Shown here one piece after another: positions 31,912 through 41,591 of a stretch of DNA of 64,000 bases. This stretch comes from CAWHJN01 sp963829705 (lineage in GTDB: Bacteria; Bacteroidota; Rhodothermia; Rhodothermales; BA12): positions 310,001 through 374,000 of the forward strand of contig CAWHJN010000005.1 of assembly GCA_963829705.1 (NCBI GenBank), written 5' to 3'. Below the pieces are notes generated by a model, which saw nothing but the letters and a program-made list of their open reading frames with translations, was not told the DNA's origin and made no database searches. How positions within the stretch are numbered: position 1 is the first letter of the stretch; each line of letters opens with the position of its first letter. A program made the position numbers and the translations under genes.

Positions 31912-33537
31912 TTACTGCCCGATGCCGTGCCACGGCACGCCGGGCGCGCGGTAGAAGTTGACGCCGAGGGCCTCCCAGCGAGCGGCCTGGGCCCCGAGGC
32001 GCAGCCGGTACGACGCCCAGGCGCGCGCACCCGAGGGCGACCAGCCGATCTCGGCGACGCCCGCGAGCCGTGGGAAGGCGAGGTGTTCGACGTCCGCCAT
32101 CGTCGCGAGTGTCTCCGACCACAGCGGCGCCTCGACGCCGAGAATCGCCCTCTCGGGGACGCCTTCGATAAACGTGGCAGGCTCCCAGTCGTAGGCGTTG
32201 CGGACATCGCTGTACCCGGCCCAGGCAAGGCCCAGCACGGTCCCCGGGTGGTACTTCATGTCGAGGTAGACCCGGTCGGCGGGCGAGAGCACGACCTGCG
32301 CGCCCGCAGCAACGGCTTTGGCGACGGCCTCGGCGGTGGCCGGCGTCGCGGGCCGCCACACCTGGACGATGGTGCCGGGCAGGAGCGCCAGGTCAGCCGC
32401 GGCGATCTCGTCCCACCCGACGATGCGCTTGCCGTGCCGCGCCACGATTTCTTGCGTGCGTGCCATGAAGGCCGCGTACTGCGCGCCCGTCAATTCGTGG
32501 ACTTCGTCGCCGCCCAGGTGGAAGTACGGGCCCGGCGTCACAGCGGCGATCTCGCGCACGACCTCGTCGATAAAGGCGTAGGTCTCCTCCTTCTCGACGC
32601 ACACGAACGAAAAGCCCACCTTGGTGCCGGTGAAGAGCTCCGGTGCCACTCCGTCGCAGTTCAGCTCCGCGTAGGAGGCGAGCGCGGCGTTGGTGTGGCC
32701 AGGCAGGTCGATCTCGGGCACGACGGTGATGAAGCGTTCCTCGGCATAGCGCACGAGGTCCCGGTACTCGGCCGTCGTGAAATAGCCTCCCTCGCCGCCG
32801 CCCACCTGGGTGCTCGCGCCGTGTGTGGTCAGGCGCGGGCGGCCCGGGATCTCGATGCGCCACCCTTGGTCGTCCGACAGGTGCAGGTGCAGGCGGTTGA
32901 GCTTGTAGAGCGCCATCAGGTCGAGGTAGCGCTTGACGTCCTCGGGCGGGAAAAAGTGGCGGGAGACGTCGAGCATCGCGCCGCGCCACGCGAACCGGGG
33001 GCTATCGGCGACGTGCCCGGCGAGCATCCACAGGGGCTGGGGGAAGGCCGCGCCGTACTCGATATAGGGCGGAAGCAACTGCCGGATCGTCTGCATCCCG
33101 TAGAACAGTCCGGCGGGCGTGGTTGCAGCTACTGTCACTCCGCCCGGGGCGATGGTGAGGTCGTAGCCCTCGGCGCCGAGGCTGGCCGGGGCGCCCTCAC
33201 GCGTGAAGCGCACGTGCGGCCCCACGCCCTCGGCACCGGCTTCGACGACGGCGGGCGTCGTTTCCACCGTGTTGCCCAGGAGCGCGGCCAGCGCCTGCCC
33301 GATCCGCCTCGCCTCTCTGTCGCCCGCATCGACCACGATCTGCGTGGCGCCGGTAACGAAAAAGGTGTCGGCTCTCGACAGGCGGATCGACGCCGGTACG
33401 GGGATGACCGCGTGGAGACCTTCGTCGGAAACGCGCTCTGCAGGTGCCGGGAGGGTCGCCATGCCACCGGGGCCGGCGCACGCACCGAGCAGGAGCGCGA
33501 ACATCAAAAACGCGGGAAGAGAGGCGGTTTGTGGCAT
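31912..33537 (-). CDS. Beta-N-acetylhexosaminidase lipoprotein (GH20)
   Basis: 541 residues. Lipoprotein signal with lipobox in MFALLLGACAG. The GH20b alpha/beta domain (~45-165) is followed by the TIM barrel: FAWRGAMLDVSRHFFPPEDV, LHLHLSDDQGWRIEIPG, VVPEIDLPGHTNAA, and the catalytic Asp-Glu pair in PYFHLGGDEVHE, then VQVWRPAT. It should release terminal GlcNAc/GalNAc from chitin oligomers, glycans or muropeptides by substrate-assisted catalysis, in the periplasm or at the surface. It is first in an operon with the amidase. Confidence 0.93.
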   Translation of the reverse strand: MPQTASLPAFLMFALLLGACAGPGGMATLPAPAERVSDEGLHAVIPVPASIRLSRADTFFVTGATQIVVDAGDREARRIGQALAALLGNTVETTPAVVEAGAEGVGPHVRFTREGAPASLGAEGYDLTIAPGGVTVAATTPAGLFYGMQTIRQLLPPYIEYGAAFPQPLWMLAGHVADSPRFAWRGAMLDVSRHFFPPEDVKRYLDLMALYKLNRLHLHLSDDQGWRIEIPGRPRLTTHGASTQVGGGEGGYFTTAEYRDLVRYAEERFITVVPEIDLPGHTNAALASYAELNCDGVAPELFTGTKVGFSFVCVEKEETYAFIDEVVREIAAVTPGPYFHLGGDEVHELTGAQYAAFMARTQEIVARHGKRIVGWDEIAAADLALLPGTIVQVWRPATPATAEAVAKAVAAGAQVVLSPADRVYLDMKYHPGTVLGLAWAGYSDVRNAYDWEPATFIEGVPERAILGVEAPLWSETLATMADVEHLAFPRLAGVAEIGWSPSGARAWASYRLRLGAQAARWEALGVNFYRAPGVPWHGIGQ

Positions 33538-33875
33538 AGGAGGAGGAAGTCGTGGCGGTTGAGGGGCGCTGGCTAGGATGTTTACGCACGCGGCTCGAAG
33601 CCAGCGCGTGGCGCAACGTCTGCATCTCTGGTTCTGCTGGGGTGAGCGAGGCGCCAGCCTGGAGAGATGGGCCTGAGTATAGTACGCCCGCGCCGTCTCT
33701 CCCCAATCGGGACGGCGATCCTGAACGCTTTCCTAAGGCATGCTCGCCCTGTGGCCTCGCGGCCATGCATTTGCCCTGCTCACAGAACCATCACCCGTTG
33801 CTCATGACGCTCAGACCGTTTGTCGCGACCTTCACCGTAAGCGCCCTTGACGGCACAGCAAAAACAAAAGCGTAC
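33538..33875. other. 338-bp divergent region without a gene
   Basis: It separates the GH20 gene (minus) from the frameshifted exported protein (plus). Short frames exist on both strands, without a recognisable product. It should hold both promoters, but no convincing -35/-10 pair was seen. Confidence 0.4.
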
Positions 33876-35265
33876 ATGACTCACAACACGATTTCCAGAG
33901 GCGCGGCCGCCCTCGTTCTGATCGCCCTCACGCTCGCCACCGGCTACCGAGCCCTCGAACACGACGATCAAACCTGCCGGGGAGACCCTGCCCCTGATTA
34001 CCGCAGCGGCCACGGGCGGCGAGGTCACGGGCGAGGAGTCTTCGGCCTTCCTGTACGGCCGCATCACGACCTATGACGGCGCCACCTACGAGGGACGGTT
34101 GCGCTGGGGAGGCGGCGAGGAGGCCTTCTGGGGCAACTACTTCAACGGCTATAAAGATGAGAATCCCTGGGCCACGCAACTGCCTCTCGAAGGGCTGACC
34201 GAAACGCGACGCCCCATCGAGATTTTCGGTTTCAAGATCCCGCGTGGCGAGCGCCCGACCAATCTCGGCCGGCCCTTCATGGCACGTTTTGGGGACATCG
34301 CACGCATCGACGCCGTCGGCGATGGCCCGTGGGCGGCGCTCGAGAGCGGACTCGCTTTCGACCCGGACGTGCGGGTGACGCTCAAGAGCGGCACCGTGTT
34401 CAACCTCGACCGCCTCGAAGCCGGCGACTTCGACGATGGCGTGCGCGTGTGGGATGAGGAACGCGGCGTGGTGGACCTGGGGCCGCGTCAGATCCGCACC
34501 ATCGAGTTTCTCTCCACCCCCCGCCTCGGCACCGCCCCGGATCGGCTCTATGGTACCGTGCACACCCGCCGAGGCGACTTCACCGGCTTTCTCCAGTGGG
34601 ACCGCGAGGAGGCTGTTGGCAGCGACGAACTGGTTGGCCACACCGCCAGCGGCGAGCGCCGCCTGCGCTTCAGCGCCCTCCGCTCCATCGCCCGCCACGG
34701 GCGCAACAGCTCGCTCGTGACGCTGCGCAAGGGCGGCGAGGTCGTGCTCTCGGACACCCGCAAGGTCGGCCGCGACAACCGCGGCGTCTACGTCGATGAC
34801 CCACGCTACGGGCGGGTGCTGGTCTCCTGGGAGGCCTTCGAGCGCGTCGACTTCAGCGCGGGCAGCCGCGGACCTTCCTACGACGACTTCCTGCCGGGGC
34901 GTCCGCTCACGGGCCGCGTCACCACGCGCGCCGGCCGCCGCCTCACGGGGCGGCTCGTCTACGACCTCGACGAGAGCGAGACCACCGAGACCCTCGACGC
35001 GCCGTTCCAGGGGGTGGACTACACGCTTCCCTTCGGTCTCGTCGCCTCGATCGTGCTCCCTGCCCGCGACGGGGATGCCCGGGTAACACTCCGGAGCGGC
35101 GAAGCGCTGCAGCTCGAGCGCACCGGTGACCTCGGCGAGGAGAACGCGGGCGTCCTGATCTTCGTCGACGGCCACGCGCACGCCGAGTACGTGCCGTGGG
35201 CCGACGTCGAACGGGTGGAATTCGACCGTCCAGCGGTCCTGAGCCCGCCTGTCAGAAAGCGATAG
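33876..35265 (+). CDS. Exported protein of unknown function, frameshifted near the signal peptide
   Basis: The ATG at 33876 opens a signal-anchor-like N-terminus (MTHNTISRGAAALVLIALTL then ATGYRALEH). Around 33950-33965 the sense moves to the next frame, which has a stop just upstream and no start of its own, and runs NTTIKPAGETLPLI ... to ...SPPVRKR at 35265. Joined length is ~460 residues. The body has repeated beta-hairpin units of the kind TLKSGTVFNLDRLEAGDF, GTVHTRRGDFTGFLQWDREE, VTTRAGRRLTGRLVYDLDES and VTLRSGEALQLERTGDLGEE, each a short glycine turn followed by an acidic or Trp end, so an all-beta repeat protein is likely. Not recognised. The break is one extra base and may be a sequencing error. 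Confidence 0.55.
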
Positions 35266-35283
35266 CCTCGGCAGGCGCTGGCC

Positions 35284-36282
35284 TCACGCAGGAGGCGTGC
35301 GCTGGAGGCCGAAGGCCTCGGCGAGCAGCGTGTAGGAGCGCAGCCGCGCGGCAGGGTCGTGTACGATCGTCATCACCATGACTTCGTCCGCCCCTGCCTC
35401 GCGCGCGGCCGCCTCGATGCGCGTGCGCACCTCGCCGGGCGTGCCGACGATGAGCAGATCCGCCATCGGCCCCTCCAGGGCTCCATCCGGCCTCCACCCG
35501 GCGGCGCGGGCTTCATCGATGCTCGGCACAGGGCCCGTCTGACCCGTCCGCATGCGCTGGAAGAGTACCTCGACAGACGAAGAAAGCAAGCGCGCCTCCT
35601 CGGTGGTCTCGGCGCAGACGACAGAGAGCGCGAGCATCACGCGGGGCTCGGCGAACGAAGCCGATGGCTCGAACGCCGCGCGGTAGGCTGCCACCGCCGG
35701 TGCCGCGGGCGTCGGGCTGAAGTGGCCGGCAAAGGCGTAGCCCGCGCCGATCTGCCCGGCGAGGTGCGCGCTGCCGCCGCTCGAGCCGAGCATCCAGATG
35801 GGTGGCAGATCCACGCCGCCCGGCGTCACGCCAATGCGTGCGAACGGGTGATCCCCGAAGTCGCCGCCCGCAAACGCGAGGAGTTCGGCCACGAGGCTGC
35901 CGACGTGCTCGCCCGATACCGAGCGGAGGGCGCGTGCCGTCAGCGGGTCGGTGCCCGGCGCGCGTCCGATGCCGAGGTCGATGCGTCCGGGGTGGAGCGC
36001 CTCGAGCGTCCGGTAGCGCTCGACGACCTGGAGGGGAGTGTGGTTGGGCAGCATCACACCGCCCGCGCCGACGCGCACCCGCGTGGTCAGCGGCGCGACA
36101 TGGGCGATGAGCAGGTCGGGAGCCGACGAAGCGATGCCGCCCATGCCGTGGTGCTCGGCAAACCAGAGGCGTGTAAAGCCGAGGCGGTCAGCGAGGCGGG
36201 CGAGGTCAGCCGCGCGCGCGAGCGCGTCAGCGGGTGCCGAGCCCGAGAGCACGGGCAGCACGTCGAGGATCGAGAGGTTCAT
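35284..36282 (-). CDS. Luciferase-like (LLM class) flavin-dependent oxidoreductase
   Basis: 332 residues from the ATG at 36282 (MNLSILDVLPVLSGSAPADA). It belongs to the bacterial-luciferase superfamily, group resembling the MsnO8/YhbW-type FMN-dependent monooxygenases: LGFTRLWFAEHHGMGGIASS, RVRVGAGGVMLPNHTPLQVV, GRIDLGIGRAPGTDPLTARA, PIWMLGSSGGSAHLAGQIGA and GYAFAGHF. The C-terminus has LLIVGTPGEVRTRIE. It would use reduced FMN and oxygen on an unknown substrate in the cytoplasm. No flavin reductase lies beside it. Confidence 0.9.
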   Translation of the reverse strand: MNLSILDVLPVLSGSAPADALARAADLARLADRLGFTRLWFAEHHGMGGIASSAPDLLIAHVAPLTTRVRVGAGGVMLPNHTPLQVVERYRTLEALHPGRIDLGIGRAPGTDPLTARALRSVSGEHVGSLVAELLAFAGGDFGDHPFARIGVTPGGVDLPPIWMLGSSGGSAHLAGQIGAGYAFAGHFSPTPAAPAVAAYRAAFEPSASFAEPRVMLALSVVCAETTEEARLLSSSVEVLFQRMRTGQTGPVPSIDEARAAGWRPDGALEGPMADLLIVGTPGEVRTRIEAAAREAGADEVMVMTIVHDPAARLRSYTLLAEAFGLQRTPPA

Positions 36283-36551
36283 AGGCGAGAGATCGCATGG
36301 AATCTGGTGTAGTGTTGCTTCAACATGCTCCGCCGTGATCCGGTCCAGCCCCGCGCGCGAGGAGCCTCTATCGCTATCGAGCGCGGGAGAGTAGCGGGTG
36401 AACGGGCTCAGGGCTCCAGGAGGGAAGCCTCCGTCAGATCCAGCGCGATCCGCTCGGGTACCTGTGCGAACCTTGTTGCCGACCGCCCGCGCGCTCCGTA
36501 ACGTTGTTCTGGCGTGCATCACTCGATGCGCGCAGGATCGAGGTTCAACGG

Positions 36552-36998
36552 ATGCAACGGATGCTCACTTCTACACACGGCTGGTTTTTCTGGGCGGCGT
36601 TGTCGGCCTGTTTCGCTGCCCTCACGGCCATCTTCGCCAAGGTCGGAATCCAGGGAGTAGACTCGGACTATGCTACGCTCATCAGGACGGTCTTTATCGT
36701 AGGAGTGCTCGCAGCTTTTGTAGGATATGCCGGCAAATGGACCGATCCCCGACTGCTCCCCGGCAAGACCCTCGTTTTCCTCGCGCTGTCGGCGCTCGCC
36801 ACCGGTGCCTCGTGGGTCTGCTACTTTCGAGCCTTGCAAATCGGCGATGCGTCGAAGGTCGCGCCGGTAGACAAGTTCAGCCTCGTGCTGGTTGCCGTCT
36901 TCGCAGTGGCCTTCCTGGGTGAGCGGCTGTCTGGCCGGGAGTGGATAGGGATTGCCCTGGTGGCCTCCGGCGTTCTGGTGTTAGCCCTCAAGCAGTAG
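36552..36998 (+). CDS. EamA-family small transporter
   Basis: 148 residues from the ATG at 36552 (a second ATG at 36561 is equally possible). One EamA unit: membrane segments at about 10-28, 35-54, 67-85, 94-112 and 121-140, with the motifs FFWAALSACFAALTAIFAKV, TGASWVCYFRALQIGDASKV and the terminal EWIGIALVASGVLVLALKQ. Single-unit EamA proteins of ~140 residues act as homodimers moving small metabolites or drugs across the inner membrane. It is divergent from the LLM gene. Confidence 0.88.
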   Translation: MQRMLTSTHGWFFWAALSACFAALTAIFAKVGIQGVDSDYATLIRTVFIVGVLAAFVGYAGKWTDPRLLPGKTLVFLALSALATGASWVCYFRALQIGDASKVAPVDKFSLVLVAVFAVAFLGERLSGREWIGIALVASGVLVLALKQ

Positions 36999-37076
36999 GG
37001 GCGCGAGCCGCTCGCCAGCCTGTTGCAGAGGCTCGGAGGAGGCACGGCAGGAGCCACCTCGAACGCAGGCCCGCAT

Positions 37077-37101
37077 GCCTCTTCTGCTGTTCGGAAGAGG
37101 C
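37077..37101. terminator. Hairpin between convergent genes
   Basis: GCCTCTTC and GAAGAGGC with a nine-base loop, between the ends of the EamA and SUMF1-like genes. No T tract on either side, so termination is only suggested by position. Confidence 0.3.
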
Positions 37102-37147
37102 GGGGCGTGGCGACGATGGCGAGTGGAGGTCCGGGTACCGCGCCGCG

Positions 37148-38086
37148 TCACCGCGTATCTGTGCAGCAGCGGAAGCCCGTCGAGTAGTCGTGGTAGCTGC
37201 GCCCGTGCGCAGTCGTACGGTACGAGCAGCCCCGGCCGTTGATCTCGGCGTCGACGTAGAAGCCGCCGCGAAACGTCCCCTCGCTATCGGCCACCCACTC
37301 GTGCAGGTTGCCGTGGAGGTCGAAGACGCCCTCGGGCGTCATGCACGCCGCCCGGCTGCCCGTGAGCGCCAGCGAGTTCGGCAGCTGGTTGAGGCGCGGA
37401 TCGTTCATCTGAAGGGCCGACCAGTCCGCGTTGCCGCCGAAGAGTTCGATCACCGGGTGTACTTCGCGGCCTTCGTTGCACGCGCCCGGCACGTAGGCAT
37501 CGCCGTAGGGAAACGCCGTCTCGTGCGGCGCGGGCCCCCGGCAGGCACGCAGCCATTCGGGACTCGTACAGAGCCGCTTGCCGACGGCCTGGCAGGCTGC
37601 CTCGGCCACGTCGGCGCTGATGTAGGCCTGCGGCACCACGAGCGGCGCGGTCTGCGCGATCCCCGCGAGCGGCACGTCGTAGGGCGCATGATCCTGCAGG
37701 CGCCCCTCCCAGCGGTCGATGCAGAACGTGCCGAGGCGCGCCATGCCAGTGGGGCAGGAGCCCTCGCCGGTATCGGCGGCGAAAGTGCAGGTGCTGGTGA
37801 AGACAGAGCCCGCCCGACCGGGAACGGCCCCCGAGGGCACGCCGTCGCCGTGGAGCAGGTGCGCGGCGAAGCTGTCCCGTGCGTCTTCGATCAGCGCGAA
37901 GGACTCGTTAGCCTGTTTGTGGCACAGCGCGACCTGCTGCGCGTCGCCGGGGGTGGGGCGCTCGTCGTCGTTGGCGAGGGGCGTCTGGCTGCATCCAGCC
38001 AGGAGCGCGACCAGAAGCAATCGGTACAACAGCCGCGCCGGGCGGTGGCGCTCGGCACGCGCGAGGGGTCGCTCGAGAAGGTTCAT
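37148..38086 (-). CDS. Formylglycine-generating enzyme-like (SUMF1/FGE-sulfatase) lipoprotein
   Basis: 312 residues. A basic start leads to a lipoprotein signal (LLYRLLLVALLAGCSQTP, lipobox LLAGC). The SUMF1 domain spans ~115-312: LGTFCIDRWEGRLQDHAPYD, GKRLCTSPEWLRACRG, FPYGDAYVPGACN, and GVFDLHGNLHEWVADSEGTF followed by RGGFYVDAEINGRGCSYRT and STGFRCC. Several cysteines suggest disulfides. The active-site Cys pair of true FGE is not clearly placed, so it may only share the fold and bind Ca2+ or a glycan. Exported, facing the periplasm or cell surface. Confidence 0.85.
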   Translation of the reverse strand: MNLLERPLARAERHRPARLLYRLLLVALLAGCSQTPLANDDERPTPGDAQQVALCHKQANESFALIEDARDSFAAHLLHGDGVPSGAVPGRAGSVFTSTCTFAADTGEGSCPTGMARLGTFCIDRWEGRLQDHAPYDVPLAGIAQTAPLVVPQAYISADVAEAACQAVGKRLCTSPEWLRACRGPAPHETAFPYGDAYVPGACNEGREVHPVIELFGGNADWSALQMNDPRLNQLPNSLALTGSRAACMTPEGVFDLHGNLHEWVADSEGTFRGGFYVDAEINGRGCSYRTTAHGRSYHDYSTGFRCCTDTR

Positions 38087-38331
38087 GTCTGGCTGAAGAA
38101 AGAGGAGAAACGGAAGCTACCGGTCCAGCACAGGATAGGAACGATGAAGCAAGGCTCCGTCGTCCACGTTTCAGCAGGCGAGGGAGGGCCGTTATGGAAC
38201 GCCCTGGTAGGAGAGCCGGAACGCTGCCCGCGCTTTCGTTCCCTCTGCACTTCGGTGTATCCTGGTGCCGCTCGATCCCGGCATATGGCGGATCGAGCGG
38301 CACGTCCGTCATTCTCCTTTACACTTCCGAC

Positions 38332-38757
38332 ATGAAAGTCACCGCCCGTTTCAACGTCACCGGCTGGGATTCGGCCACCTACGATCAGCCCTCGGAGGGG
38401 CCAGACTTGAGCCGGGTCACGATTCGGAAAGCGTTCGAGGGCGACCTCGAAGGGGAGAGCACGGGCGAGGGGTTGTTCTGCGGCATGAGCGACCCCGACG
38501 CGGGGGCGGGGTACGTAGTGAGCGAACGGTTCGAGGGCCGCCTGGGCGACCGGAAGGGCAGCTTCGTGATGCAGCACGGCGGCGTGATGGGGCCGGGGAT
38601 GGCTCCGCGCACGTTCGGGCACGTCGTGCCGGGCTCGGGAACGGGCGACCTCGCCGGACTCACCGGCACCGTCGAGATCAGCCAGGCCGGGGGAGATCAC
38701 TCGCTGACGCTGGACTACGACCTCCCCACCGCCACCGCGTCCGACGCCGGGCGGTGA
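38332..38757 (+). CDS. DUF3224-family protein
   Basis: 141 residues from the ATG at 38332 (MKVTARFNVTGWDSATYDQP). It matches the DUF3224 beta-barrel family: EGPDLSRVTIRKAFEGDLEG, GYVVSERFEGRLGDRKGSFV, and HVVPGSGTGDLAGLTGTVEI with HSLTLDYDLP at the end. These proteins resemble allene-oxide-cyclase-like small barrels; no reaction is known. The family is often carried next to resistance or stress genes. Confidence 0.85.
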   Translation: MKVTARFNVTGWDSATYDQPSEGPDLSRVTIRKAFEGDLEGESTGEGLFCGMSDPDAGAGYVVSERFEGRLGDRKGSFVMQHGGVMGPGMAPRTFGHVVPGSGTGDLAGLTGTVEISQAGGDHSLTLDYDLPTATASDAGR

Positions 38758-38892
38758 GTCTCACGGCGTTGCCTCGCCGTGACGCCGCGCCTACCTTGCC
38801 TCCGTTCAATGCCGCGCGGCTGAGGCGCCCTTCGTTCCGGGCATCCTGCGTTCGGCCTCGCGTCTCCGTCCCCTCCGCCACCCGCTGCCCCT

Positions 38893-40734
38893 ATGCGCGC
38901 CCTCCTGTTTCTCCTCAGCCTCTTCGCCGTGCTGCCCGCCTTCGGTCAGGCGGGGCCTCGTTTCCAGGACGGCCAGGCGCAGATCGTCCCCGAATTCGCC
39001 GACCCCGAGGCGTGGATCCGCGAGGAGTTGTGGGTGGAAGCCGACTTCGACTCCGACGGCGACGGGATGCCCGACCGGATGCACGTGGCCGTCGTGCGCC
39101 CCGCGCAGACCGAGGCGGAGGGGTTGAAGGTGCCGGTGATCTACGAGTCCAGCCCCTATTACGCGGGCACCGCGGGCGATGCGCCCGGTCTCTTCTGGAG
39201 CGTGCAGCACGAACTCGGTCAGGCGCCCCCGGCGCGCACGCGCGGCCCCGAGGTGGCACTGCGCCTGCAGCCCGGCATCTCGAGGAGCCACGTCGAGACG
39301 TGGGTGCCGCGCGGCTTCGCGGTAGTGCATTCGGAGTCGCCCGGCACGGGCCTCTCCGAGGGCTGCCCGACCGTTGGCGGACCCAACGAGTCGCTCGCGC
39401 CCAAGGCAGTAATCGATTGGCTGAACGGGCGCGCGAAGGGCTTCACGCAACCGCGTGGGGGCGAGGAGGTCGTCGCCTCGTGGAGCACGGGCAAGGTGGG
39501 CATGACGGGCACCTCGTACAACGGGACGCTGCCGCTGGCGGCGGCCACCACTGGCGTCGAGGGGCTTGAGGCCATCATCCCCATCGCGCCCAACACGTCG
39601 TACTACCACTACTACCGCTCGAACGGACTCGTGCGAAGCCCCGGCGGCTACCTTGGTGAGGACATCGACGTGCTCTACGATTTCATTCACAGCCGCGCCT
39701 CCGACCGCCGCGCCACCTGCGATGCGACGATCCGCGACGGCGAGATGGCCGCAGGCCTGGATCGCCAGTCGGGCGACTACAACGACTTCTGGGCCGGGCG
39801 CGACTACCTCAACGCCATCGACGGTGTACAGGCGGCCACGCTCATGTCGCACGCCTTCAACGACTGGAACGTGATGCCGGAGCACAGCTTCCGCATCAGC
39901 GAGGCACTCAGAGCGCGCGGCGTGCCGGTGCAGGTCTACTACCACCAGGGCGGGCACGGCGGGCCGCCGCCGCTCGAGCGCATGAACCGCTGGTTCACGC
40001 ACTACCTCTACGGCATCGACAACGGGGTGGAAAACGACCCCGAGGCGTGGATCGTGCGTGAGGGCGACGAGCGCGACGCGCCCACGCCGTACGCATCCTA
40101 TCCCAACCCTGCCGCGTCGCCGGTGACGCTCTACCCCACGCGCGGCGAAACCGTTGGCGCGATGAACGGCGTCGGGACGCTGGCCCTTGCCGACGCGCCG
40201 GGTCAGGGCACCGCAACGGTGATCGACAACGTCTCCTTCGATGGGCAGTCGCTCGCGGCGGCAGAGTGGACGGAGCACCGCTTGCTGTTCGTCACGCCCC
40301 GCCTCGCGGCACCGCTGCATCTCTCCGGTGTGGCCCGCATCCGGCTGCGCGTGGCCTCTGACAAACCCGCCGTCAACCTCTCGGTGTGGCTCGTCTCGCT
40401 GCCGTGGACGCAGGGGCGCGCGCCGCGCGGGGGCATCGTCACGCGCGGCTGGGCCGACCCGCAGAACTACGTCGCCTCGGCGGAAGGCTCGCTCACCGAC
40501 AGCGCGCCGCTCGAGCCGGGCACGTTCGTGGAGATGGCCTTCGACCTGCAACCCGACGACCAGATCCTCGCCGAGGGGCAGCGGCTGGGCCTGATGGTCT
40601 TTTCGAGCGACCGCGACTTCACGCTCTGGCCACGCCCGGGCACCTCGCTCGTGGTGGATCTCGACGGAGTGTCGCTGGAGCTTCCCGTGGTGGGCGGGCC
40701 TGCGGCGCTGGAAGCAGCCTTTGGCACCGAGTAG
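38893..40734 (+). CDS. Exported CocE/NonD (S15-type) hydrolase
   Basis: 613 residues with a signal peptide (MRALLFLLSLFAVLPAFGQA). Alpha/beta hydrolase of the X-Pro dipeptidyl-peptidase/cocaine-esterase family. N-terminal barrel strand VEADFDSDGDGMPDRMHVAV; nucleophile Ser208 in VGMTGTSYNGTLPLAAA; Asp324 in SHAFNDWNVMPEH; His355 in YYHQGGHGG, a complete triad. The C-terminal jelly-roll domain (~430-600) has IRLRVASDKPAVNLSVWLVS and LVVDLDGVSLELPVVGG. The segment RGFAVVHSESPGTGLSEGCP matches Xaa-Pro peptidases such as PepX-like lactococcal enzymes. It likely removes Xaa-Pro dipeptides outside the cytoplasm. Confidence 0.9.
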   Translation: MRALLFLLSLFAVLPAFGQAGPRFQDGQAQIVPEFADPEAWIREELWVEADFDSDGDGMPDRMHVAVVRPAQTEAEGLKVPVIYESSPYYAGTAGDAPGLFWSVQHELGQAPPARTRGPEVALRLQPGISRSHVETWVPRGFAVVHSESPGTGLSEGCPTVGGPNESLAPKAVIDWLNGRAKGFTQPRGGEEVVASWSTGKVGMTGTSYNGTLPLAAATTGVEGLEAIIPIAPNTSYYHYYRSNGLVRSPGGYLGEDIDVLYDFIHSRASDRRATCDATIRDGEMAAGLDRQSGDYNDFWAGRDYLNAIDGVQAATLMSHAFNDWNVMPEHSFRISEALRARGVPVQVYYHQGGHGGPPPLERMNRWFTHYLYGIDNGVENDPEAWIVREGDERDAPTPYASYPNPAASPVTLYPTRGETVGAMNGVGTLALADAPGQGTATVIDNVSFDGQSLAAAEWTEHRLLFVTPRLAAPLHLSGVARIRLRVASDKPAVNLSVWLVSLPWTQGRAPRGGIVTRGWADPQNYVASAEGSLTDSAPLEPGTFVEMAFDLQPDDQILAEGQRLGLMVFSSDRDFTLWPRPGTSLVVDLDGVSLELPVVGGPAALEAAFGTE

Positions 40735-40781
40735 CCTCGCCGGGCGGCGTGCCGACGCATCTGCCCATTCCGTGATACGAC

Positions 40782-41336
40782 GTGACCCCGAGTAGCCCTT
40801 TCCCCGAACCCGCTGGCGTGCTCTTCGTCAGCCGCTCCCGCCGCTACCTGAGTGCGGAGTACCTGCCCAAAGTGCGCGCCTGCCTCAGCCACCTGTCGGA
40901 CGAAGACCTGTGGTGGCGTCCCAACGAGGCATCCAACAGCATCGGCAATCTCGTGCTCCACCTGGCCGGTAATCTGCGGCAGTGGGTGGTGAGCGGGGTG
41001 GGCAGCGCGCCAGACGAGCGGGAACGCGCACGAGAGTTCGAGGCGCGCGGCGGTGGATCGGCAGACGAACTGCTCGCCATCCTCACCGCCGCCGTGGAAG
41101 AGGCGGATGGAGTTCTGGAGCTGCTCTCAGAAGTGGACCTGGCACAGCGGCGCACGATTCAGGGCCGCGAGACGACGGTGCTGGAGGCCATCTACCACGC
41201 GGTCGAGCATTTCGCGATGCACACCGGGCAGATCGTCTACATCACCAAGGAGCGCACCGGGGCCGACCTCGGCTTCTACGAACTCACGCGTGGCATCGCC
41301 CGGGCACGCTGGCCGGGACGAGACCGGGATCTGTAG
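40782..41336 (+). CDS. DinB/DUF1572-family protein
   Basis: 184 residues from a GTG at 40782; no better start is seen. Four-helix bundle of the DinB metal-binding superfamily, DUF1572 branch: CLSHLSDEDLWWRPNEASNS, GNLVLHLAGNLRQWV (first His), and EAIYHAVEHFAMHTGQIVYI (two His), giving the usual three-His metal site. Often thiol-transferase-like, but the reaction is unknown here. Follows the S15 hydrolase by 47 bp in the same direction. Confidence 0.88.
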   Translation: MTPSSPFPEPAGVLFVSRSRRYLSAEYLPKVRACLSHLSDEDLWWRPNEASNSIGNLVLHLAGNLRQWVVSGVGSAPDERERAREFEARGGGSADELLAILTAAVEEADGVLELLSEVDLAQRRTIQGRETTVLEAIYHAVEHFAMHTGQIVYITKERTGADLGFYELTRGIARARWPGRDRDL

Positions 41337-41344
41337 TCCTACCC

Positions 41345-41386
41345 GGAGCGACGTCTTCGTAGACGTGCTCCGCATCCGCGTGGATG
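41345..41386. terminator. Two back-to-back hairpins after the DinB gene
   Basis: GGAGC-G-ACGTCT pairs with AGACGT-GCTCC (one bulged G) at 41345-41371, directly followed by CATCC-GCGT-GGATG at 41373-41386. It starts nine bases after the stop. No T tract follows. Confidence 0.35.
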
Positions 41387-41591
41387 TGCAGCAAGCTGCG
41401 ACGCAGGCTCAGTGCGCCCGAGGCAGCATGGCCGTGCGAAGATCAAAGCAAACGACGGGTGTAGGGAAACGATGGATCGTGTCCCTACAGTCCCCACAAA
41501 CACACGGAATGCAAGGGCTGCCGGAGGGGATACGGTTGCTTCTATGCGCTATCTGCCTCCCCCTCCGAAATCCGGCCTCCGCGTTCCCCTT

